Assembly: GCA_002383325.1 (NCBI GenBank)
Contig: DFYJ01000138.1
Span: forward strand, 19,163 to 42,498
Reading direction: 5' to 3'
From: Candidatus Aminicenantes bacterium UBA4085
Lineage (GTDB): Bacteria > Acidobacteriota > Aminicenantia > Aminicenantales > UBA4085
Length of the DNA stretch: 23,336 nucleotides
Position 1 is the stretch's first letter. Every line of letters starts with the position of its first letter. Positions 8,204 through 15,940 of this stretch are shown one piece after another. The translations under genes and the position numbers were made by a program. Under the pieces are notes generated by a model that saw only the letters and a program-made list of their open reading frames with translations, was not told the origin of the DNA and made no database searches.

Positions 8204-8209
8204 CATAAT
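8204..8209 (+). promoter_or_regulatory. Probable -10 box (CATAAT) of the restriction-modification gene
   Basis: CATAAT lies 26 bases before the ATG at 8236. No good -35 box is seen at 16-18 bases upstream. AAGGGG (8223-8228) serves as ribosome-binding site. Confidence 0.35.
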
Positions 8210-8235
8210 AGCGCCTATGAGCCAAGGGGTTCTGG

Positions 8236-11200
8236 ATGCACGAGATTTATGTCGAACGCTATTTGACCGAATTGGGCGAGATCATGGCGACGCACGCCCA
8301 CGTCGCCGAAACCTCTTTCTATCCTGCTTTGGCCGAGCTGTTGACGGTCATCGGCAAGACGCTCTCGCCCAAGGTCCGTTGTGTCATCCATCTGTCCAAC
8401 AGGGGCGCGGGTTTACCCGACGGCGGCCTCTTCTCGGCCGATCAGTTTCGCCGAAAAGCGGCCGGAGCCGACAAGGAAGACGCGGCCCTGTTCCAGCAGA
8501 TGCCCGCCCGGGGCGTGATTGAAGCCAAGCCGCCCTCCGCCGACGTCCTCAAGCTGGCCGAAAGCGAACAAGTTGGACGATATTGGGAACGGTACGGCAT
8601 GGTCTTGGCGACCAACTTCCGGGCTTTTGCCCTGGTCGCCAAGGATACCGCCGGGAAGCCGCGCGTTCTCGAATCGTTCACCCTGGCGGAATCGGAGGCC
8701 GAATTCCGGCGCATGACCGCGCACCCGCGCCAAACGGCGGCGGAACATGGCGATCGCCTTGTCGAGTATCTCAAGCGCGTCCTCCTTCACAACGCCCCCC
8801 TGGCCGCGCCCCAGGACGTCGCCGGCATTCTAGCCTCCTACGCCCACGACGCCCGCCTGCGTATGGAAAAAGCCGAGATTCCCGCCCTGGCCGGACTCCG
8901 GCAGGCCCTGGAAGAATCCTTGGGCCTGCAGTTCGAGGGCGAGAAAGGCGAACACTTCTTCCGCTCTACCCTCGTTCAAACGCTCTTTTACGGTCTCTTC
9001 TCGGCCTGGGTCTTCTGGGCCCGTCGTCAGGATGCGAAACCTGCCGAGAAGCCCCGATTTGCCCAAGCCATCAAAGCTTCCTCGTCGCCCTATGTCATGA
9101 CCGGCGAATTCGATTGGAAGTCGGCCCACTGGCTCTTGCGCGTGCCCATGCTGCGCGCGCTCTTCGTTCAGATCGCCGATCCGGCCCGCTTGGGCGCCCT
9201 CGGCTTGATCGAAGTCCTGGACTGGGCCGCCGCCGCCCTCAACCGGGTCGATCGGAAAGCCTTTTTTGCCTCCTTCGACGAGGGCCATGCCGTCCAGTAC
9301 TTCTATGAGCCGTTCCTGCAAGCCTTCGATGCGGAGCTCCGAAAAGAGCTTGGCGTCTGGTATACGCCTGAGGAGATCGTCCGCTACCAAGTTGAGCGCG
9401 TCGATTCAGTCCTGCGCTCCGAGCTTGGCTTGGCCGATGGGCTGGCTGACCCCAATGTTGTCGTCCTCGACCCCTGCTGCGGAACAGGCGCCTATTTGCG
9501 GGCCGTTCTACGGCGAATCGCGGAGATCCTGCGGGACAAGGGCGGCGACGCGCTTGTCGCCCATGACCTCAAGAAGGCCGCTATGGAGCGGGTTTTCGGA
9601 TTCGAGATCCTCCCGGCGCCTTTCGTCATCTCCCATCTCCAGCTTGGATTGGAACTGGAGTCGCTGGGGGCGCCGCTGACCGACCGCGGCGATCCTCCGG
9701 AACGTGTCGGCGTTTATCTGACCAATGCCCTGACGGGCTGGGAGCCGCCGAAGGAGGCGCAGAAGAAAATACCATTTCCAGGATTTGATGAAGAAAGAGA
9801 TGCGGCGGGGAGAGTCAAACAGGATGAGCCAATAATCGTAATTCTTGGCAATCCGCCGTATAACGGATTCGCAGGAATTGCTGTTGAAGAAGAACGTGAT
9901 CTATCCATTTCCTATCGAACTGTTATGCGAGTCGCGCCTCCGCAAGGACAGGGCCTAAATGATCTCTATGTTCGGTTCTTTCGAATGGCGGAGCGCCGGA
10001 TTGTGGAGAAATCTGGAAAAGGAATTATAAGTTTTATTTCGAACTATTCTTGGTTGGATGGCCTTTCATTCACGGGAATGAGAGAGAAGTTTCAATCTGT
10101 ATTCGACAAAATCTGGATTGATAATCTTCATGGCGACAGAATCATTTCCGAGTATGCGCAGGACGGAAAGACAAGTGAAACGATTTTTGCGCTCGACGGA
10201 AGTTCCCCTGGCATTAAGGTTGGTACTGCGATTGGCCTATTCTTGAAAAAGGGAAGGGGTGGAGCCGCGGTATTCTATCGAGATCTCAATCAGGCCAAGG
10301 CGGAAGAAAGACGCAGAGCGCTACTAAATAGGACTCGCGATTACCAAAAGTTGGAGCCGTTGCTGAAACTTGGTTTGCCTTTTAAACCGCGGACTATTGA
10401 TGTGGACTATATTAATTGGCCCTCGATTCCAGATTTGTTCCCCGCGTCTTTCCCCGGCGTCAAGACGGCTCGGGATGGATCTCTTGTGGCGATCGAAGAA
10501 GCGGTGCTTCGAGAACGCATACGAGTTTATTTCGATGGCAATATCCCCAATGCGGCGGTCGCGGAAATCGCGCCCGAACTGATGGAGGATGATGCCCGTT
10601 TTAATGCTGTAAAGACGAGGGCATATTTACAGAAGCGGGGAATAAATTCTACGGGTATTGTGAGGTATTACTATCGGCCTTTCGATTTGCGATGGTTGTA
10701 TTGGGATCCGGAAACGAAGCTACTTGATGAGAAGCGAAACGACTACTTTTCTCAAGTGGCTCCGAATAATCCTTGTATGGTACTCGCTCAGCGAACAAGG
10801 AAGGGATTCTTTCCTCCGATTGTTACCAGTTCCATTGTCTCTTATCACGTGATTGAGAGTGTTTCATTGGCTTTTACGCTTTTTGTTGACCAGCCTGCCC
10901 CTACCCTCCTATCTGTAGCCGGAAGCAAGCCCAACATCAGCGTTGGAGCGGATGAATATTTAGCCGGCTTAGGGGCGAAATGCCATAAGCTCTTTTTCCA
11001 CGCCGTCGCCGTGCTGCATGCCCCGACCTATCAGGCTCAAAATTCTGGGGCTTTGTGCCAAGACTGGCCTCGGATTCCGCTTCCAAGGAAGAAGGACACA
11101 CTTCTCGCCTCGGCCGAGCTCGGAAGACAAGTTGCCGCGCTGTTGGATACCGAATCGCCCGTGCCGGGTGTCAGCAGCGGCAAGATTCGCGAAGACCTGA

Positions 11201-11613
11201 AAACAATCGCCGTCTTCGAACGCTTGGATGGTAAACCCGCTAAGCCCGAGCGGGGCGATCTGGATCTTACCGCCGGCTGGGGCCATGGCGGCAAAGACGG
11301 CGTGACCATGCCCGGACGAGGCAAGACGATGGTTCGCCCCGATGGGGCCCTCGACGTCTACCTGAACGATGTCGCTTGCTGGCGGAATATTCCGGAAGCC
11401 GTTTGGGAATTCACCATCGGCGGCTACCAGGTCATTAAAAAGTGGCTTTCCTATCGCGAGAAGCCGCTTCTTGGCCGCGGCTTGAAGCCGGAAGAAGTGC
11501 GCTACGTCATGGAAATGGCCCGCCGCATCGCTGCGTTGGTCTCCTTGCGCAAAGACCTTGACGAGAATTATCGGGCCGTGACCAAGTCTACCTATACGTG
11601 GCCCAAAAGCTAA
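8236..11613 (+). CDS. Single-chain restriction-modification enzyme (nuclease + N6-adenine methylase + type ISP-like specificity domain)
   Basis: An 1125-residue protein. Near the N-terminus, LPDGG (Pro61-Asp62) and IEAK (Glu96-x-Lys98) form a credible PD-(D/E)xK nuclease site. A helical linker leads to YFYEPFLQAFDAELRKELG and WYTPEEIVRY, typical of type ISP methylases. Then come methylase motif I DPCCGTGAY (412-420) and motif IV NPPY (539-542), marking an N6-adenine methylase. The C-terminal part (AVLHAPTYQAQNSGALCQDW) matches type ISP specificity domains. No helicase domain is present, so it acts more like a type IIG/IIL enzyme than a translocating type ISP. It should both methylate and cut a specific site. 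The middle (about 9760-10980) is much more AT-rich than the ends. It is a lone gene next to a toxin-antitoxin pair. Confidence 0.88.
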   Translation: MHEIYVERYLTELGEIMATHAHVAETSFYPALAELLTVIGKTLSPKVRCVIHLSNRGAGLPDGGLFSADQFRRKAAGADKEDAALFQQMPARGVIEAKPPSADVLKLAESEQVGRYWERYGMVLATNFRAFALVAKDTAGKPRVLESFTLAESEAEFRRMTAHPRQTAAEHGDRLVEYLKRVLLHNAPLAAPQDVAGILASYAHDARLRMEKAEIPALAGLRQALEESLGLQFEGEKGEHFFRSTLVQTLFYGLFSAWVFWARRQDAKPAEKPRFAQAIKASSSPYVMTGEFDWKSAHWLLRVPMLRALFVQIADPARLGALGLIEVLDWAAAALNRVDRKAFFASFDEGHAVQYFYEPFLQAFDAELRKELGVWYTPEEIVRYQVERVDSVLRSELGLADGLADPNVVVLDPCCGTGAYLRAVLRRIAEILRDKGGDALVAHDLKKAAMERVFGFEILPAPFVISHLQLGLELESLGAPLTDRGDPPERVGVYLTNALTGWEPPKEAQKKIPFPGFDEERDAAGRVKQDEPIIVILGNPPYNGFAGIAVEEERDLSISYRTVMRVAPPQGQGLNDLYVRFFRMAERRIVEKSGKGIISFISNYSWLDGLSFTGMREKFQSVFDKIWIDNLHGDRIISEYAQDGKTSETIFALDGSSPGIKVGTAIGLFLKKGRGGAAVFYRDLNQAKAEERRRALLNRTRDYQKLEPLLKLGLPFKPRTIDVDYINWPSIPDLFPASFPGVKTARDGSLVAIEEAVLRERIRVYFDGNIPNAAVAEIAPELMEDDARFNAVKTRAYLQKRGINSTGIVRYYYRPFDLRWLYWDPETKLLDEKRNDYFSQVAPNNPCMVLAQRTRKGFFPPIVTSSIVSYHVIESVSLAFTLFVDQPAPTLLSVAGSKPNISVGADEYLAGLGAKCHKLFFHAVAVLHAPTYQAQNSGALCQDWPRIPLPRKKDTLLASAELGRQVAALLDTESPVPGVSSGKIREDLKTIAVFERLDGKPAKPERGDLDLTAGWGHGGKDGVTMPGRGKTMVRPDGALDVYLNDVACWRNIPEAVWEFTIGGYQVIKKWLSYREKPLLGRGLKPEEVRYVMEMARRIAALVSLRKDLDENYRAVTKSTYTWPKS

Positions 11614-11624
11614 AAAATGCGATC

Positions 11625-11681
11625 TTGACAGGTCGTAGTCGTATGTGTACTCTGTATTACAGCAATGGCAGGAGTAATACA
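11625..11681 (+). promoter_or_regulatory. Promoter and operator-like inverted repeat of the toxin-antitoxin operon
   Basis: TTGACA (11625-11630) is a perfect -35 box; TACTCT (11648-11653) is a weak -10 at 17 bases. A perfect 8-base inverted repeat, TGTATTAC (11653-11660) and GTAATACA (11674-11681), sits between promoter and start codon. Its right arm adjoins the AGGAG ribosome-binding site. Ribbon-helix-helix antitoxins usually repress their own operon through such repeats; a translation-blocking hairpin is the alternative. Confidence 0.6.
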
Positions 11682-11900
11682 ATGAACACGGCCATCTCAG
11701 TTCGCCTTCCCAAGGAAATCACTGATCGATTGGATGATGTCGCCAAAGCTGCCGAGAGACCGAGATCTTTCATCATCCAAAAAGCGCTTGAAGCATATCT
11801 CGAGGATTACGCCGACCTTCAAATCGCCCTTGATCGACTGCGTGATCAATCCGATCCCCTAATCTCCGGCGAGGAACTGAGGAAGTCTCTTGGCGTATAA
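11682..11900 (+). CDS. Ribbon-helix-helix (CopG-type) antitoxin
   Basis: A 72-residue protein starting at MNTAISVRLP, chosen because AGGAG lies 9 bases upstream; longer in-frame starts run through the promoter. The N-terminal beta strand TAISVRLP and helices up to about residue 45 (ITDRLDDVAKAAERPRSFIIQKALEAYLEDY) are a typical ribbon-helix-helix DNA-binding fold. The C-terminal tail (IALDRLRDQSDPLISGEELR) would bind and block the toxin. It overlaps the toxin gene by 11 bases, giving translational coupling. It probably represses its own promoter through the inverted repeat before it. Base composition is lower in GC than the flanking housekeeping genes. Confidence 0.88.
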   Translation: MNTAISVRLPKEITDRLDDVAKAAERPRSFIIQKALEAYLEDYADLQIALDRLRDQSDPLISGEELRKSLGV

Positions 11901-12168
11901 CGTCATCTATAAAAAATCAGTCCATCGTGATTTGAAGCAGATCTCTCCAGCAGAGATAAAACGGATTCTCAGCTCGATCGAAAACGAGCTGCTAACAAGG
12001 CCGGATAGCAATCCCGTTCTTAAAGGACGATTCGCCGGCTTGCGAAAATTTCGCGTTGGTGATTATCGCATCATCTATGTGCTGATGGGGACGGATATCG
12101 TCATTTTGCGTATCGGGAACAGAAAAGACGTCTATAAAAGCGGACCGCCTGGGATCGCTGAGGAATAA
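11890..12168 (+). CDS. RelE/ParE-family toxin
   Basis: A 92-residue toxin starting at TTG 11890, inside the last codons of the antitoxin. Features are IYKKSVHRDLKQI, then LKGRFAGLRKFRVGDYRIIYVL and IVILRIGNRKDVYK, which match the RelE/ParE superfamily (mRNA interferase when RelE-like). The usual His in the C-terminal GHRxxVY motif is Asn here (GNRKDVY). Whether it cuts mRNA or poisons gyrase cannot be told from sequence alone; RelE-type is favoured by the RxGDYRIIY and NRKDVY motifs. The gene ends two bases from the stop codon of the convergent glycosidase-like gene, with no terminator between. Confidence 0.9.
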   Translation: MAYNVIYKKSVHRDLKQISPAEIKRILSSIENELLTRPDSNPVLKGRFAGLRKFRVGDYRIIYVLMGTDIVILRIGNRKDVYKSGPPGIAEE

Positions 12169-12170
12169 TC

Positions 12171-14273
12171 CTACCGGGTGTTCGCCCAAATCCCGGCCAT
12201 TCTTTGCTTGGGCGGATCGTCCGACCCGGAGTATAGGTCCAGCGCCTTGGCCAGGCCGTCGGCCAGCTTGACCGCCGTGTCGAAATAGAGGCGATCGGCG
12301 GCGGTTTGGGACGCCTCGGGCAGCGCGGCCAGATCTCCGGCAGCCTTGAGCCGGACACGCTCGCGGCAGGCGGCGGTAAATTCCGCGACCAGCCGGGCGT
12401 GGGCCGCTTCGTAGGTCGAAGCGAGACCCGCCGCGGCTAGCTTGGCTTGGAATCGCTCGATCCGGGCGGCCAGCGCCTGGGCGGCGGCGACATGCTCCGG
12501 CGGAGCCGCGGGAGACAATCCCTTGGCCAGCGCTTCCATATCGATGACGGGGATCGGGCCGTCGGCGCGGTCCACGTCCGACGCGACCGATGCCTGTGCC
12601 CGGGCGCTTGCGCTTGTGCCCGCAGCCGCAGCCCCCGACCCCGATGGCTCGAGCGCGGCGCTTCCCAGGGCGATCTCGATACGCGCCTCATCGGGAGTCT
12701 TGTCGTAGGCCAGCGAAACCGTTCGGCCATCAAAATCCGTCCAAGCCTTCCCGTTGATCTCGACTCCCGTCACAGGGCCCTTCCCCTTCGTCGCCAGAAA
12801 GAGGCGCTTGGCTCCGAACCGAATCGGGAACTTCTGCTCCAGCCGCTCGATCCCGGCCGGAATGTGCGGCCATATCTCCAGCCGGTCGGCCTTGTAGAGG
12901 TACTCGAACAGCCCGCGCACGAAACCCGCCGGCACGCCCCAGGCGTCGTAGACCGTGTTGATGGGCTCCTTGGGCTGGTAGACATCGCTGCCGAAATTCA
13001 CCAGATTGTTGTCCATCCGGAAGCGGTCGGCGAACCCGAGGATGCGCTTCATGGACCGGCGCGCGTCTTCCGTCTGGCCGAGCCTGTAGTAGGCCAGGAG
13101 CATGCGCGTCTCGCAGGTGGACCAGTGCCCGCCGTTGGTCCAGCGGCCGAACTCCCAGAGGCCTTGGGGCTCGACATAGAGGTCGTCCAGCGAGGGGTAG
13201 TTGGTGATGATCAGGTCGTGGGGCCGCAGGCCCGGCAGGGAGGTGATCTTGGCGTAGATTCTCTCCGCTTGCGCGTCGTCGGCCACTCGGAAGGCGACGG
13301 CGTCATGATTGACGATCGCTTCGAAGTAACCGTACTTGGCCGCCCCGTAGACGCCATGGCGCGTCCCGTCGGGATCCAGGGACTTGATGAAGTAGCCCTC
13401 CCCGGTCAGAAGGAGCGGCAGGCCGCGCCGCGACAGTTCGCGCCGCTCCTCGTAGAGCCGGGCTTTTTCCGGGCGACCCGCCATCTTCTCGAGCTCGATC
13501 AGGCGGTCGAGGGCGGCGATGGTCGTGATCGAGAGGCCCGCCAGGTAGGCCTTGTCGTAGGTCCCGTCCGGCTTCTTCCAGCCGGCATAGCTTGGCGCGA
13601 GGAGATTCCCTGCGGCGCCGGCCAAGTAGAGATTGTTCGCGGGATCGCGCCGCGATTCGAGGAAGTCCGCGGCCCGCTCGAGCTTGGGCAGATAGCGGGC
13701 GATCGCTGCTGCGTCCCGCCCGATCAGCAGGAGCTCGGCCTGCAGGACGACGCCCGCCGCCGTGAACTCCATGCCCCAATCGTGCAGATCAACCCTCCCA
13801 TCGCCCTGCTTGTAGAAGATCCAGCCGGGGCGGGCGCAGTCGCAGAGGCAGCCGTCCGGGGCGATCCACTTGTAGGGCTCGCCGCCCTCACGCTTGCCGT
13901 CGCCCATCTGGTCGAACCAGAGGTCCTGCGAGTTCTGGATGAAGGTAAGATAGGGTTCCCGCCAGAAGGGCAGCGCGCCGTAGGTCGTGCCGTAGCTGTT
14001 CTGGATCCACCAGGCGTCCCAGGTCGGGCCCTCAACCAGCCCGTTCCAGGCCGCGTGGTAGAGCATCGGCAGGCTCTGGAAACGCGGGTCGGGTTCGAAC
14101 ATGGCGCGGGCCCGGTCGAGAAGTTCGAGATACTCGACGTCGCCGCGCCCGGCGTAGAAGCGACCGACGAAGTCGTCGGGCGGGCCCGCGGTCCGGCACG
14201 CTATCGGCAGAAGGACGGAGGCCCCGAAGAGCAGGGTCGGGAGGAATGGTCGGGGCCGCGAAAGTCTTCTCAT
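12171..14273 (-). CDS. Secreted six-hairpin glycosidase-like protein
   Basis: A 700-residue protein with an N-terminal signal sequence (LPTLLFGASVLLPIAC). Cys26 could be a lipidation site, but the lipobox is imperfect (P at -3). Residues about 30-500 are rich in Trp/Tyr/acidic motifs such as GPTWDAWWIQNSYGTTYG, DLHDWGMEFTAAG, RWTNGGHWSTCETRMLLAYY and NTVYDAWGVPAGFVRGLFEY, as in (alpha/alpha)6-barrel glycosidases. A small beta region, an Ala/Ser-rich linker (about 555-590) and a charged helical C-terminal domain follow. The exact GH family and substrate are unknown; amylo-glucosidase or rhamnosidase-like enzymes are possible. The ATG overlaps the stop of the HD-domain gene, so the two are co-expressed. 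Confidence 0.65.
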   Translation of the reverse strand: MRRLSRPRPFLPTLLFGASVLLPIACRTAGPPDDFVGRFYAGRGDVEYLELLDRARAMFEPDPRFQSLPMLYHAAWNGLVEGPTWDAWWIQNSYGTTYGALPFWREPYLTFIQNSQDLWFDQMGDGKREGGEPYKWIAPDGCLCDCARPGWIFYKQGDGRVDLHDWGMEFTAAGVVLQAELLLIGRDAAAIARYLPKLERAADFLESRRDPANNLYLAGAAGNLLAPSYAGWKKPDGTYDKAYLAGLSITTIAALDRLIELEKMAGRPEKARLYEERRELSRRGLPLLLTGEGYFIKSLDPDGTRHGVYGAAKYGYFEAIVNHDAVAFRVADDAQAERIYAKITSLPGLRPHDLIITNYPSLDDLYVEPQGLWEFGRWTNGGHWSTCETRMLLAYYRLGQTEDARRSMKRILGFADRFRMDNNLVNFGSDVYQPKEPINTVYDAWGVPAGFVRGLFEYLYKADRLEIWPHIPAGIERLEQKFPIRFGAKRLFLATKGKGPVTGVEINGKAWTDFDGRTVSLAYDKTPDEARIEIALGSAALEPSGSGAAAAGTSASARAQASVASDVDRADGPIPVIDMEALAKGLSPAAPPEHVAAAQALAARIERFQAKLAAAGLASTYEAAHARLVAEFTAACRERVRLKAAGDLAALPEASQTAADRLYFDTAVKLADGLAKALDLYSGSDDPPKQRMAGIWANTR

Positions 14274-15079
14274 GAATGATCTCCGGAAAATTGCCGCTGG
14301 GGTGCATGAGGCCCCTCGATATACCGCCGCGCCGCCGCCGCGGCCTCCCGAACGGGTTCGGTCGCGGGCAGGGCGGCCTCGATGTAGTCGAGGAAGCGTC
14401 GTTGGCGGATGATCTCGAAGGACCGCGGGAAATGGACGTCGAAGACCCAGGCCATCTGCAGGAGCTTGAAGTCGTTCAGCGTGCGGATCTCCTCCATTTT
14501 GACGACGGCTCCCGCGAGGACGCCCTGGACGACGCTCTCCGAGATGGCGGGATCGTCGGGCAGCCCCATGGGGATCGCATCGTGGCGGTGGAGGCCCCGA
14601 TAGTATTCGGTCGCCACGCGCAGGATGTCGATCTTGTCGGCGTCGCGCAGGAGCTTCAGGAAGAAGAGGGACCGGGAGTCGGCGGCCGCGGGGAGATAGG
14701 CCCGGTTGTGATGCTCGACGGCGAAGAGGACGAGCGACCGGGATGCGGCGTCCCAGCCCTCCAGGACGCCCGCGCGTCGAAGGATGCGGGCGCCGAGCCG
14801 GGCATGGTCTTCCGAGCGCAGGTCGGAGAAGGTGCGGTACCGGGCGAACTGTTCGAAGCGTCCGACGTCATGGAGAAGGGCGAGGATTTCGGCGGTCCCG
14901 AGGTCCTCGGCCTCGAGGCTGAGCGAGCGGCCGATATCCAGGATCTCGCGCCGGACGTTCAGGGTGTGCTCGGCCTTCAGCTGGATGGCCGAGTCGACCG
15001 GCTCCTGTCCCGTCCGATGGCTGTCGATAAAAGCATCCAGCCAAGCTCGGATTCGCATGACTTCGGACTCGTTGGCCAA
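14270..15079 (-). CDS. HD-domain metal-dependent phosphohydrolase
   Basis: A 269-residue cytoplasmic protein. The HD-superfamily metal site is complete: His38 (AEHTLNV), His70-Asp71 (ALLHDVGRF), His92 (EDHARLG), His123/His124 (AVEHHNRAYL) and Asp148 (RDADKIDILR). Such enzymes hydrolyse phosphate esters of nucleotides or signalling molecules; the substrate is unknown. The start is TTG at 15079, with GAGGA upstream and a TATAAT box 30 bases away; an ATG seven codons later is the alternative. It is the first gene of an operon with the glycosidase-like gene, overlapping by four bases. The pairing does not reveal a shared pathway. Confidence 0.88.
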   Translation of the reverse strand: MANESEVMRIRAWLDAFIDSHRTGQEPVDSAIQLKAEHTLNVRREILDIGRSLSLEAEDLGTAEILALLHDVGRFEQFARYRTFSDLRSEDHARLGARILRRAGVLEGWDAASRSLVLFAVEHHNRAYLPAAADSRSLFFLKLLRDADKIDILRVATEYYRGLHRHDAIPMGLPDDPAISESVVQGVLAGAVVKMEEIRTLNDFKLLQMAWVFDVHFPRSFEIIRQRRFLDYIEAALPATEPVREAAAAARRYIEGPHAPQRQFSGDHS

Positions 15080-15108
15080 TAGCGTCCTCGCTCCCCCGCC
15101 GAGCCGGG

Positions 15109-15137
15109 ATTATAGCGCGATTCGGTCTGGCGGTCAT
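15109..15137 (-). promoter_or_regulatory. Promoter of the HD/glycosidase operon
   Basis: On the minus strand a perfect -10 TATAAT (15114-15109) follows ATGACC (15137-15132, four of six -35 matches) with a 17-base spacer. Predicted start is about 23 bases before the TTG. Confidence 0.55.
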
Positions 15138-15241
15138 GGCCGTCCATAGGCCGCCTCCCGATTCCCGGCGGTTGCCGCCGCGACACGTGTTGGACCGACG
15201 GGAGCTGTCGAGGGTTTATTGCGGCCGCCCTCTCGCGGCTC

Positions 15242-15270
15242 GTGACGAGGCGGGGCAAATATGGGATGAT
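15242..15270 (+). promoter_or_regulatory. Weak possible promoter of the DUF202 gene
   Basis: GTGACG (15242-15247) and GATGAT (15265-15270) are spaced 17 bases apart, each matching consensus at four of six positions. The leader would be about 65 bases. No other signal is seen in 15140-15330. Confidence 0.25.
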
Positions 15271-15341
15271 GAAATTCGCGATTCGGATCGGCGACCGTGA
15301 CGCGCGGCTGACCGGGTTCGCTGTGAGGAAGGAGGCACTTG

Positions 15342-15662
15342 ATGAACGACAAGTCCTACGCGGAATGCGATCCCGAGGAGCTGACCTTGCGGGACTATTT
15401 GGCGATCGATCGAACTCGTCTGGCCAACGAGAGAACGCTCTTGGCCTATCTTCGATCGGCCGTAGCGCTCCTGCTGGCCGGCCTCTCGATCCTGCACTTC
15501 TGGCCCCGGGGCTGGTTCGGGGCCGTGGGCTGGGCCTGTCTGCCAAGCGGTCTTCTCACCGGGATCGTCGGAGTACTCAGGCACCGCGGCATGAGGCGAG
15601 CCCTTCTGCATCTGGGTGTCGGGAGGCCCGTTCGTCCGAAGCCGGCCCCACCCTGCGCCTGA
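15342..15662 (+). CDS. DUF202 (YidH-like) small membrane protein
   Basis: A 106-residue protein. AAGGAGG (15329-15335) lies six bases before the ATG at 15342, so this start is preferred to the TTG just upstream. The DUF202 signature LAIDRTRLANERTLLAYLRSA is split around residues 19-40 and followed by two membrane segments (about 41-55 and 61-80). The C-terminal tail is basic and proline-rich. DUF202 proteins are short inner-membrane proteins of unknown function in bacteria; the domain also occurs in eukaryotic VTC proteins. It has no operon partner. The 278 bases after it, up to rlmB, hold only promoter signals. Confidence 0.85.
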   Translation: MNDKSYAECDPEELTLRDYLAIDRTRLANERTLLAYLRSAVALLLAGLSILHFWPRGWFGAVGWACLPSGLLTGIVGVLRHRGMRRALLHLGVGRPVRPKPAPPCA

Positions 15663-15895
15663 AGGCTCGAGGTAAAATCGGCCGCCCGGCAGGGGTTGAT
15701 CGAACCGATGGTGAGAGAGAGCCTCGTGCCGTCCGGCAAACGAGGGCTAGTCGAGGCCTTCGCGTTCGGCTAGGGCTTTGAAACGAGCCGACCGTTGCTT
15801 TCGCCCGCCATGAGCCGGAAATATTACCACAAGAGATGAATACGGCGCCAAGTCCGCATGGCCGCGGCAGCGCCCCCCAGACGAGGCCGGATTCC

Positions 15896-15925
15896 TCGAC
15901 GCGCTCCCGTCCGGCGGCGTATAAT
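15896..15925 (+). promoter_or_regulatory. Promoter of rlmB (TCGACG-18-TATAAT)
   Basis: A perfect TATAAT (15920-15925) with TCGACG 18 bases upstream. The predicted start leaves a leader of about nine bases. GGGAG (15931-15935) sits inside it, before the ATG at 15941. This excludes the longer in-frame start at 15836. Confidence 0.6.
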
Positions 15926-15940
15926 CGCCCGGGAGCCGCC

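Noticed and set aside
12447..14279. A 610-codon plus-strand frame
   Set aside because: Shadow of the secreted glycosidase-like gene on the minus strand; no signal peptide, domain or ribosome-binding site.
15694..15706. GGTTGATCGAACC as a possible tRNA T-arm
   Set aside because: The stem has only four pairs with a five-base loop, and no acceptor, D or anticodon arms could be built around it on either strand.
15708..15773. A 21-residue ORF (MVRESLVPSGKRGLVEAFAFG) with a TAAAAT box upstream
   Set aside because: No ribosome-binding site at a proper distance and no recognisable feature; short ORFs like this are expected by chance in GC-rich DNA.
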